From contig NC_087066.1 of assembly GCF_963678635.1 (NCBI RefSeq), positions 16,601,949 to 16,665,948 on the forward strand: 64,000 nt of DNA. The letters run 5' to 3'. Below the pieces are notes generated by a model, which was not told the DNA's origin, did no database searches, and saw only the letters and a program-made list of their open reading frames with translations. Both the position numbers and the translations under genes were made by a program. Of the stretch, positions 1-12,711 are shown piece by piece. Each line of letters starts with the position of its first letter. Within the stretch, counting starts at the first letter, position 1. Source of the stretch: Symsagittifera roscoffensis. Taxonomy: Eukaryota; Xenacoelomorpha; Acoela; Convolutidae.

Positions 1-420
1 ATGTGATATAATACCCAATTACAGGGTGTCCCTGAAAAGGATACCACCTGAATTTAAGGTTTAACTACCGATGTGATATAGTACCCAATTACAGGGTGTA
101 CCAAAAAAGGATACCATCTGAATTTAAGGTTCAACTACCGATGTGATAGAAAACCCAAAAACAGGGTGTTCCAGAAAAGGATACCATCTTAATTTAAGGT
201 TTAACTAACGATGTGATATAATAACCAATTACAGGGTGTCCCAGAAAAGGATACCACCTGAATTTAAGGTTTAACTACCGATGTGATATAGTACCCAATG
301 ACAGGGTGTACCAGAAAAGGATAAAATCTGAATTTAAGGTTCAACCACCGATGTGATATAATACCCAATTACAGGGTGTCCCAGAAAAGGATACCACCTG
401 ATTTTAAGGTTTCACTACCG

Positions 421-1330
421 ATGTGATATAATACCCAATTACAGGGTGTCCCAGAAAAGGATACCACCTGAATTTAAGGTTTAACTACCAATGTGATATA
501 GTACCCAATTACAGGGTGTACCAGAAAAGGATACCAACTGAATTTAAGGTTCAACTACCGATGTGATAGAAAACCCAATAACAGGGTGTTCCAGAAAAGT
601 ATACCATCTGAATTTAAGGTTTCACTACCGATGTGATATAATACCCAATTACAGGTCGTATCAGAAAAAAATACCACCTGAGTTCAAGGTTTCACTTCCG
701 ATGTGATATAATACCCAATTACAGGGTGTCCCAGAAAAGGATACCACCTGATTTTAAAGTTTCACTACCGATGTGATATAATACCCAATTACAGGGTGTC
801 CCAGAAAAGGATACCACCTGAATTTAAGGTTTAACTACCGATGTGATATAGTACCCAATTACAGGGTGTACCAGAAAAGGATACCAACTGAATTTAAGGT
901 TCAACTACCGATGTGATAGAAAACCCAATAACAGGGTGTTCCAGAAAAGTATACCATCTGAATTTAAGGTTTCACTACCGATGTGATATAATACCCAATT
1001 ACAGGTCGTATCAGAAAAAAATACCACCTGAGTTCAAGGTTTCACTTCCGATGTGATATAATACCCAATTACAGGGTGTCCCAGAAAAGGATACCACCTG
1101 ATTTTAAGGTTTCACAACCGATGTGATATAATACCCAATTACAGGGTGTCCCAGAAAAGGATACCACCTGAATTTAAGGTTTAACTACCGATGTGATATA
1201 GTACCCAATTACAGGGTGTACCAGAAAAGGATACCAACTGAATTTAAGGTTCAACTACCGATGTGATAGAAAACCCAATAACAGGGTGTTCCAGAAAAGT
1301 ATACCATCTGAATTTAAGGTTTCACTACCG
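421..1330. repeat. Higher-order repeat of five 70-bp monomers (350 bp)
   Basis: Five distinguishable monomers (marked in order by TTAACTACC, GTACCCAATT with CAACTG, GATAGAAAACCC, ACAGGTCGTATCAG, and ATTTTAA) occur in the same order at 421, 771 and 1121. The first two copies are complete. The third diverges after its third monomer, from 1331, where it becomes like 141-350. Copies differ from each other by only a few bases, far less than neighbouring monomers differ, so amplification was by multimer. Confidence 0.85.
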
Positions 1331-3073
1331 ATGTGATATAATACCCAATTACAGGGCGTCCCAGAAAAGGATACCATCTTAATTTAAGGTTTAACTAACG
1401 ATGTGATATAATAACCAATAACAGGGTGTCCCAGAAAAGGATACCACCTGAATTTAAGGTTTAACTACCGATGTGATATAGTACCCAATTACAGGGTGTA
1501 CCAGAAAAGGATAAAATCTGAATTTAAGGTTCAACCACCGATGTGATATAATACCCAATTACAGGTTGCACCAGAAATGGATACCACCTGAACTTAAGGT
1601 TTCACTACCGATGTGATATAATACCCAATTTTAGGTCGTATCAGAAAAAAATACCACCTGAGTTCGAGGTTTCACTTCCGATGTGATATAATACCCAATT
1701 ACAGGGTGTCCCAGAAAAGGATACCACCTGAATTTAAGGTTTAACTACCGATGTGATATAGTACCCAATTACAGGGTGTACCAGAAAAGGATACCAACTG
1801 AATTTAAGGTTCAACTACCGATGTGATAGAAAACCCAATAACAGGGTGTTCCAGAAAAGGATACCATCTGAATTTAAGGTTTCACTACCGATGTGATATA
1901 ATACCCAATTACAGGGTGTCCCAGAAAAGGATACCACCTGAATTTAAGATTTAACTACCGATGTGATATAATACCCAATTACAGGGTGTCCCAGAAAAGG
2001 ATACCCCCTGATTTTAACGTTTCACTACCGATGTGATATAATACCCAATTACAGGGTGTCCCAGAAAAGGATACCACCTGAATTTAAGGTTTAACTGCCG
2101 ATGTGATATAGTACCCAATTACAGGGTGTACCAGAAAAGGATACCACCCGAACTTAATGTTTAACTACCGATGTGATATAATACCCCATACAGGGTGTCC
2201 CAGAAAAAGATACCACCTGAATTTAAGATTTCGTTACCGATGTGATATAATACCCAATTACAGGGTGTCCCAGAAAAAGACACCACCTGAATTTAATTTT
2301 TAACTACCGATGTGATGTAATACCCAATTACAGGGTGTCCCAGAAAAGGATACCACATGAGTTTAAAGTTTCACTACCGATGTGATATAAAACCCAATTA
2401 CAGGGTGTCCCAGAAAAGGATACCAACTGAATTTAAAGTTTAACTACCGATGTGATATAATACCCCATACAGGGTGTCCCAGAAAAAGATACCACCTGAA
2501 TTTAAGATTTCGTTACCGATGTGATATAATACCCAATTACAGGGTGTCCCAGAAAAAGACACCACCTGAATTTAATGTTTAACTACCGATGTGATATAAT
2601 ACCCCATACAGGGTGTCCCAGAAAAAGATACCACCTGAATTTAAGATTTCGTTACCGATGTGATATAATACCCAATTACAGGGTGTCCCAGAAAAAGACA
2701 CCACCTGAATTTAATTTTTAACTACCGATGTGATGTAATACCCAATTACAGGGTGTCCCAGAAAAGGATACCACATGAGTTTAAAGTTTCACTACCGATG
2801 TGATATAAAACCCAATTACAGGGTGTACCAGAAAAGGATACCACCCGAACTTAATGTTTAACTACCGATGTGATATAATACCCCATACAGGGTGTCCCAG
2901 AAAAAGATACCACCTGAATTTAAGATTTCGTTACCGATGTGATATAATACCCAATTACAGGGTGTCCCAGAAAAAGACACCACCTGAATTTAATTTTTAA
3001 CTACCGATGTGATGTAATACCCAATTACAGGGTGTCCCAGAAAAGGATACCACATGAGTTTAAAGTTTCACTA

Positions 3074-5311
3074 CCGATGTGATATAATACCCAATGACAG
3101 GGTGTGCCAGAAAAAGATACCACCTGAATTTAAGGTTTAACTACCGATGTGATATAGAACCCAATTACAGGGTGTACCAGAAAAGGATAAAATCTGAATT
3201 TAAGGTTCAACCAACGATGTGATATAATACCCAATTACAGGTTGCACCAGAAATGGATACCACCTGAACTTAAGGTTTCACTACCGATGTGATATAATAC
3301 CCAATTACAGGTCGTATCAGAAAAAAATACCACCTGAGTTCAAGGTTTCACTTCCGATGTGATATAATACCCAATTACAGGGTGTCCCAGAAAAGGATAC
3401 CACCTGATTTTAAGGTTTCACTACCGATGTGATATAATACCCAATTACAGGGTGTCCCAGAAAAGGATACCACCTGAATTTAAGGTTTAACTACCGATGT
3501 GATATAGTACCCAATTACAGGGTGTACCAGAAAAGGATACCAACTGAATTTAAGGTTCAACTACCGATGTGATAGAAAACCCAATAACAGGGTGTTCCAG
3601 AAAAGGATACCATCTGAATTTAAGGTTTCACTACCGATGTGATATAATACCCAATTACAGGGTGTCCCAGAAAAGGATACCACCTGAATTTAAGATTTAA
3701 CTACCGATGTGATATAATACCCAATTACAGGGTGTCCCAGAAAAGGATACCCCCTGATTTTAACGTTTCACTACCGATGTGATATAATACCCAATTACAG
3801 GGTGTCCCAGAAAAGGATACCACCTGAATTTAAGGTTTAACTGCCGATGTGATATAGTACCCAATTACAGGGTGTACCAGAAAAGGATACCACCCGAACT
3901 TAATGTTTAACTACCGATGTGATATAATACCCCATACAGGGTGTCCCAGAAAAAGATACCACCTGAATTTAAGATTTCGTTACCGATGTGATATAATACC
4001 CAATTACAGGGTGTCCCAGAAAAAGACACCACCTGAATTTAATTTTTAACTACCGATGTGATGTAATACCCAATTACAGGGTGTCCCAGAAAAGGATACC
4101 ACATGAGTTTAAAGTTTCACTACCGATGTGATATAAAACCCAATTACAGGGTGTCCCAGAAAAGGATACCAACTGAATTTAAAGTTTAATTACCGATGTG
4201 ATATAATACCCAATGACAGGGTGTGCCAGAAAAAGATACCACCTGAATTTAAGGTTTAACTACCGATGTGATATAGAACCCAATTACAGGGTGTACCAGA
4301 AAAGGATAAAATCTGAATTTAAGGTTCAACCAACGATGTGATATAATACCCAATTACAGGTTGCACCAGAAATGGATACCACCTGAACTTAAGGTTTCAC
4401 TACCGATGTGATATAATACCCAATTACAGGTCGTATCAGAAAAAAATACCACCTGAGTTCAAGGTTTCACTTCCGATGTGATATAATACCCAATTACAGG
4501 GTGTCCCAGAAAAGGATACCACCTGATTTTAAGGTTTCACTACCGATGTGATATAATACCCAATTACAGGGTGTCCCAGAAAAGGATACCACCTGAATTT
4601 AAGGTTTAACTACCGATGTGATATAGTACCCAATTACAGGGTGTACCAGAAAAGGATACCAACTGAATTTAAGGTTCAACTACCGATGTGATAGAAAACC
4701 CAATAACAGGGTGTTCCAGAAAAGGATACCATCTGAATTTAAGGTTTCACTACCGATGTGATATAATACCCAATTACAGGGTGTCCCAGAAAAGGATACC
4801 ACCTGAATTTAAGATTTAACTACCGATGTGATATAATACCCAATTACAGGGTGTCCCAGAAAAGGATACCACCTGATTTTAAGGTTTCACTACCGATGTG
4901 ATATAATACCCAATTACAGGGTGTCCCAGAAAAGGATACCACCTGAATTTAAGGTTTAACTGCCGATGTGATATAGTACCCAATTACAGGGTGTACCAGA
5001 AAAGGATACCACCCGAACTTAATGTTTAACTACCGATGTGATATAATACCCCATACAGGGTGTCCCAGAAAAAGATACCACCTGAATTTAAGATTTCGTT
5101 ACCGATGTGATATAATACCCAATTACAGGGTGTCCCAGAAAAAGACACCACCTGAATTTAATTTTTAACTACCGATGTGATGTAATACCCAATTACAGGG
5201 TGTCCCAGAAAAGGATACCACATGAGTTTAAAGTTTCACTACCGATGTGATATAAAACCCAATTACAGGGTGTCCCAGAAAAGGATACCAACTGAATTTA
5301 AAGTTTAACTA
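3074..5311. repeat. Higher-order repeat of 16 monomers, period 1119 bp, two copies
   Basis: The diagnostic monomer carrying CCAATGACAGGGTGTGCC appears at about 3081, 4200 and 5319, exactly 1119 bp apart (16 monomers, one of them 69 bp owing to the variant ACCCCATACAGG). The two blocks between are nearly identical. After the third occurrence the sequence follows a different monomer order. Parts of the same unit, with the ACCCCATACAGG and GATGTAATACCC monomers, also occur at 2171-3073, so the present blocks arose from a locally reused cassette. Confidence 0.8.
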
Positions 5312-8300
5312 CCGATGTGATATAATACCCAATGACAGGGTGTGCCAGAAAAAGATACCACCTGAATTTGAGGTTTAACTAACGATGTGATATAATACTC
5401 ATTTACAGGGTGTCCCAGAAAAGGATACCACCTGAATTTAAGGTTTAACTACCGATGTGATAAAATACCCAATTACAGGGTGTACCAGAAAAAGATACCA
5501 CCCGAATTGAATGTTAAACTACCAATGTGATATAATACCCAATTACAGGGTGTCCCAGAAAAGAATACCACCTGAATTTAAGGTTTAACTACCGATGTGA
5601 TATAATACCCAATTACAGGGTGTCCCAGAAAAGGATACCACCTGAACTTAAGGTTTAACTACCGATGTGATATGATACCCAACTACAGGGTGTACCAGAA
5701 AAAGATACCACCTGAATTTAAGGTTTAACTACCGATGTGATAAAATACCCAATTACAGGTTGTCCCAGAAAAGGATACCACCTGAATTTAAGGTTTCACT
5801 ACCGATGCGATATAATACCCAATTACAGGGTGTCCCAGAAAAGGATACCACCTGAACTTAAGGTTTAACTACCAATGTGATATGATACCCAACTACAGGG
5901 TGTACCAGAAAAAGATACCACCTGAACTTAAGGTTTAACTACCGATGTGATATGATACCCAACTACAGGGTGTAGCAGAAAAAGATACCACCTGAACTTA
6001 AGGTTTAACTACCGATGTGATATGATACCTAACTACAGGGTGTACCATAAAAAGATACCACCTGAATTTAAGGTTTAACTACCGATGTGATAAAAATACC
6101 CAATTACAGGATGTCCCAGAACAGGATACCACCTGAACTTAAGGTTTAACTCCCCATGTGATTTAATACCCAATTATAGGGGGTCCCAGAAAATGATAAC
6201 AGCTGAATTTAATTTATATCTACCGATGTGATATGATACCAAATTACAGGGTGTCCCAGAAAAGAATACCACCTGAATTTAAGGTTTAACTACCGATGTG
6301 ATATAATACCCAATTACAGGGTGTCCCAGAAAAGGATACCACCTGAACTTAAGGTTTAACTACCGATGTGATATGATACCCAACTACAGGGTGTACCAGA
6401 AAAAGATACCACCTGAATTTAAGGTTTAACTACCGATGTGATAAAAATACCCAATTACAGGTTGTCCCAGAAAAGGATACCACCTGAATTTAAGGTTTCA
6501 CTACCGATTTGATATAATACCCAATTACAGGGTGTCCCAGAAAAGGATACCACCTGAACTTAAGGTTTAACTACCGATGTGATATGATATCCAACTACAG
6601 GGTGTACCAGAAAAAGATACCACCTGAATTTAAGGTTTAACTACTGCTGTGATATTATGCCCAATTACAGGATGTCCCAGAAAAGGATACCATCTGATTT
6701 TATGGTTTAATTACCGATGAGAATTAATACCCAATTACAGTTTGTACCAGAAAAGACCACCTGAAATTAAGGTTTCACTACCAATGTGATGTAATACCCA
6801 ATTACAGGGTGTCCCAGAAAAGGAAACCACTTGAGTTTAAAGTTTCACTACCGATGTGATATAAAACCCAATTACAGGGTGTCCCAGAAAAGGATACCAA
6901 CTGAATTCAAAGTTTAACTACCGATATGATATAATACCCAATTACAGGGTGTGCCAGAAAAAGATACCACCTGAATTTAAGGTTTAACTACCGTTGTGAT
7001 ATAACACCCAAAAACAGGGTGTCCCAGAAAAGGATACCCAATTACAGGGTGTACCAGAAAAGGATACCACCTGAACTTAATGTTTAACTACCGATGTGAT
7101 ATAATACCCAATTACAGGGTGTCCCAGAAAAAGATACCACCTGAATTTAAGATTTCATTAGCGATGTGATATAATACCCAATTACAGGGTGTCCCAGAAA
7201 AAGACACCATCTGAGTTTAAGGTTTAACTACCGATGTGATATAATACCCAATTACAGGGTGTCCCAGAAAAGGATACCACCTGAATTTAAGGTTTCACTA
7301 CCGATGTGATATAAAACCCAATTACTGGGTGTACCAGAAAAAGATACCAACCGAATTTAAAGTTTAACTACTGATGTGATATAATACCCAATGACAGGGT
7401 GTTCCAGAAAAGGATACCATCTGAATTTAAGGTTTCACTACCGATGTGATATAATACCCAATTACAGGGTGTCCCAGAAAAGGATACCACCTGAATTTAA
7501 GATTTAACTACCGATGTGATATAATACCCAATTACAGGGTGTCCCAGAAAAGGATACCACCTGATTTAAAGGTTTCACTACCGATGTGATATAATACCCA
7601 ATTACAGGGTGTCCCAGAAAAGGATACCACCTGGATTTAAGGCTTAACTGCCGATGTGATATAGTACCCAATTACAGGGTGTACCAGAAAAGGATACCAC
7701 CTGAACTTAATGTTTAACTACCGATGTGATATAATACCCAATTACAGGGTGTCCCAGAAAAAGATACCACCTGAATTTAAGATTTCATTACCGATGTGAT
7801 ATAATACCCAATCACAGGGTGTCCCAGAAAAAGACACCATCTGAATTTAATTTTTAACTACCGATGTGATGTAATACCCAATTACAGGGTGTCCCAGAAA
7901 ATGATACCAACTGAATTTAAAGTTTAACTACCGATGTGATATAATACCCAATGACAGGGTGTGCCAGAAAAAGATACCACCTGAATTTAAGGTTTAACTA
8001 CCGAAATGATATAATACTCATTTACAGGGTGTCCCAGAAAAGGATACCACCTGAATTTAAGGTTTAACTACCGATGTGACAAATTACCCAATTACAGGGT
8101 GTACCAGAAAAGGATACCATCTGAATTTAATTTTTAACTACCAATGTGATATAATACCCAATTACAGGGTGTCCCAGAAAAAGACACCATCTGAATTTAA
8201 TTTTTAACTACCAATGTGATATAATACCCAATTACAGGGTGTCCCAGAAAAGAATACCACCTGAATTTAAGGTTTCACTACCGATGTGATATAATACCCA

Positions 8301-9741
8301 ATTACAGGGTGTCCCAGAAAAAGATACCACCTGAATTTAAGGTTTAACTACCGATGTGATATGATACCCAACTACAGGGTGTACCAGAAAAAGATACCAC
8401 CTGAATTTAAGGTTTAACTACCGATGTGATAAAATACCCAATTACAGGTTGTCCCAGAAAAGGATACCACCTGAATTTAAGGTTTAACTACCGATGTGAT
8501 ATAATACCCAATTACAGGGTGTACCAGAAAAAGATACCACCTGAATTTAAGGTTTCACTACCGATGCGATATTATGGCCAATTACAGGGTGTCCCAGAAA
8601 AGGATACCATCTGAATTTAAGGTTTAACTACCGATGAGATTTAATACCCAATTACAGTTTGTACCAGAAAAGGATACCACCTGAATTTGAGGTTTCACTA
8701 CCGATGTGATGTAATACCCAATTACAGGGTGTCCCAGAAAAGGATACCACTCGAGTTTAAAGTTTCACTACCGATGTGATATAAAACCCAATTACAATGC
8801 GTCCCAGAAAAGGATACCAACTGAATTTAAAGTTTAACTACCGATGTGATATAATACCCAAATACAGGGTGTGCCAGAAAAAGATACCACCAGAATTTAA
8901 GGTTTAACTACGGTTGTGATATAACACCCAAATACAGGGTGTCCCAGAAAAAGATACCACCTGAATTTAAGGTTTAACTATACTCAATTACAGGGTGTCC
9001 CAGAAAAGGATACCACATGAGTTTAAAGTTTCACTACCGATGTGATATGGAACCCAATTACAGGGTGTCCCAGAAAAGGATACCGACTGAATTTAAAGTT
9101 TAACTACCGATGTGATATAATACCCAATGACAGGGTGTGCCAGAAAAAGGTACCACCTGAATTTAAGGTTTAACTACCGATGTGATATAATACTCATTTA
9201 CAGGGTGTCTCAGAAAATGATACCACCTGAATTTAAGGTTTAACTTCCGATGTGATAAAATACCCAATTACAGGGTGTACCAGAAAAGGATACCACCCGA
9301 ATTGAATGTTAAAATACCAATGTGATATAATACCCAATTACAGGGTGTCCCAGAAAAGAATATCACCTGAACTTAAGGTTTAACTACCGATGTGATATGA
9401 TACCCAACTACAGGGTGTACCAGAAAAAGATACCACCTGAATTTAAGGTTTAACTACCGATGTGATAAAATACCCAATTACAGGTTGTCCCAGAAAAGGA
9501 TACCACCTGAATTTAAGGTTTAACTACCGATGTGACATAATACCCAATTACAGGGTGCACCAAAAAAATACCACCTGAATTTAAGGTTTCACTACGGATG
9601 TGATATTATGCCCAATTACAGGGTGTACCAGAAAAGGATACCATCTGAATTTAAGGTTTAACTACCGATGAGGTTTAATACCCAATTACAGTTTGTACCA
9701 GAAAAGGATACCACCTGAATTTAAGGTTTCACTACCGATGT

Positions 9742-11838
9742 GATGTAATACCCAACTACAGGGTGTACCAGAAAAAGATACCACCTGAATTTAAGGTTTA
9801 ACTACCGATGTGATAAAATACCCAATTACAGGTTGTCCCAGAAAAGGATACCACCTGAATTTAAGGTTTAACTACCGATGTGACATAATACCCAATTACA
9901 GGGTGTATCAAAAAAAATACCACCTGAATTTAAGGTTTCACTACGGATGTGATATTATGCCCAATTACAGGGTGTCCCAGAAAAGGATACCACTTGAGTT
10001 TAAAGTTTCACTACCGATGTGATATAAAACTCAATTACAGGGTGTCCCAGAAAAGGATACCAGCTGAATTTAAAGTTTAACTACCGCTGTGATATAAAAC
10101 CCAATTACAGGGTGTGCCAGAAAAAGATACCACCTGAATTTAAGGTTTATCTACCGTTGTGATATAACACCCAAATACAGGGTGTCCCAGAAAAGGATAC
10201 CACCTGAATTTAAGGTTTCACTACCGATGTGATATAATACTCAATTACAGGGTGTCCCAGAAAAAGATACCACCTGAATTTAAGGTTTAACTACCGATGT
10301 GATAAAATACCCAATTACAGGGTGTACCAGAAAGAGATACCACCCAAATTTAATGTTAAACTACCAATGTGATATAATACCCAATTACAGGGTGTCCCAG
10401 AAAAGGATACCACCTGAATTTAAGGTTTCACTACCGATGTGATGTAATACCCAACTACAGGGTGTACCAGAAAAAGATACCACCTGAATTTAAGGTTTAA
10501 CTACCGATGTGATAAAATACCCAATTACAGGGTGTCCCAGAAAAGGATACCACCTCAACTTAAGGTTTAACTACCGATGTGATATGATACCCAACTACAG
10601 GGTGTACCAGAAAAAGATACCACCTGAATTTAAGGTTTAACTACCGATGTGATAAAATACCCAATTACAGGTTGTCCCAGAAAAGGATACCACCTGAATT
10701 TAAGGTTTAATTACCAATGTGACATAATACCCAATTACAGTGTGTACCAAAAAAAATACCACCTGAATTTAAGGTTTCACTACGGATGTGATATTATGCC
10801 CAATTACAGGGTGTCCCAGAAAAGGATACCACTTGAGTTTAAAGTTTCACTACCGATGTGATATAAAACTCAATTACAGGGTGTCCCAGAAAAGGATACC
10901 AGCTGAATTTAAAGTTTAACTACCGCTGTGATATAAAACCCAATTACAGGGTGTCCCAGAAAAAGATACCACCTGAATTTAAGGTTTAACTACCGATGTG
11001 ATAAAATACCCAATTACAGGGTGTACCAGAAAGAGATACCACCCAAATTTAATGTTAAACTACCAATGTGATATAATACCCAATTACAGGGTGTCCCAGA
11101 AAAGGATACCACCTGAATTTAAGGTTTCACTACCGATGTGATGTAATACCCAACTACAGGGTGTACCAGAAAAAGATACCACCTGAATTTAAGGTTTAAC
11201 TACCGATGTGATAAAATACCCAATTACAGGGTGTCCCAGAAAAGGATACCACCTCAACTTAAGGTTTAACTACCGATGTGATATGATACCCAACTACAGG
11301 GTGTACCAGAAAAAGATACCACCTGAATTTAAGGTTTAACTACCGATGTGATAAAATACCCAATTACAGGTTGTCCCAGAAAAGGATACCACCTGAATTT
11401 AAGGTTTAATTACCAATGTGACATAATACCCAATTACAGTGTGTACCAAAAAAATACCACCTGAATTTAAGGTTTCACTACGGATGTGATATTATGCCCA
11501 ATTACAGGGTGTCCCAGAAAAGGATACCACTTGAGTTTAAAGTTTCACTACCGATGTGATATAAAACTCAATTACAGGGTGTCCCAGAAAAGGATACCAG
11601 CTGAATTTAAAGTTTAACTACCGCTGTGATATAAAACCCAATTACAGGGTGTGCCAGAAAAAGATACCACCTGAATTTAAGGTTTATCTACCGTTGTGAT
11701 ATAACACCCAAATACAGGGTGTCCCAGAAAAGGATACCACCTGAATTTAAGGTTTCACTACCGATGTGATATAATACTCAATTACAGGGTGTCCCAGAAA
11801 AAGATACCACCTGAATTTAAGGTTTAACTACCGATGTG
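9742..11838. repeat. Higher-order repeat of 10 monomers, period 699 bp
   Basis: A monomer beginning GATGTAATACCCAACTACAGG recurs at 9742, 10441 and 11140, each 699 bp apart. The following monomers (GATAAAATACCC, GATATGATACCC, GACATAATACCC, the short ACCAAAAAAAATACC form and GATATTATGCCC) keep a largely conserved order. The second and third blocks match most closely. The first block has a different internal arrangement, so unequal exchange has also added or removed monomers. Confidence 0.75.
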
Positions 11839-12711
11839 ATAAAATACCCAATTACAGGGTGTACCAGAAAGAGATACCACCCGAATTTAATGTTAAACTA
11901 CCAATGTGATATAATACCCAATTACAGGGTGTCCCAGAAAAGGATACCACCTGAATTTAAGGTTTCACTACAGATGTGATATAATACCCAATTACAGGGT
12001 GTCCCAGAAAAGGATACCACCTGAACTAAAGGTTTAACTACCGATGTGATATGATACCCAACTACAGGGTGTGCCAGAAAAAGATACCACCTGAACTTAA
12101 GGTTTAACTACCGATGTGATAAAATACCCAATTACAGGTTGTCCCAGAAAAGGATACCACCTGAATTTAAGGTTTAACTACTGATGTGATATAATACCCA
12201 ATTATAGGGTGTACCAGAAAAAGATACCACCTGAGTTTAAGGTTTAACTACCGATGTGATATAATACCCAATTACGGGGTGTCCCAGAAAAGGATACCAC
12301 CTGAATTTAAGGTTTCACTACCGATGGGTTATAATACCCAATTACAGGGTGTACCAGGAAAGGATACCACCTCAGTTTAAGGTTTAACTACCGATGTGAT
12401 ATAAAACCTAATTACAGGGTGTCTCAGAAAAGGATACCACCTGAATTTAAGGTTTAACTCCCCATGTGATTTAATACCCAATTATAGGGGGTCTCAGAAA
12501 AAGATAACACCTGAATTTAATGTATATCTACCGATTTGATATAATACCAAATTACAGGGTGTACCAGAAAATTATACCACCTGAATTTAAAGTTTAACTA
12601 CCGATGTGATATAAAACCCAATTACAGGGTGTCCCAGGAAAGGATACCTACTGAATTTAAGGTTTAACTACCGATGTCATTTAAAATCCAATTACATTGT
12701 GTACCAGGAAA

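Noticed and set aside
8426-10861. Three ORFs of 62-70 codons starting MIKYPITGCPRK
   Set aside because: They begin at GTG within satellite monomers and simply read the 70-bp repeat in three frames; not genes.
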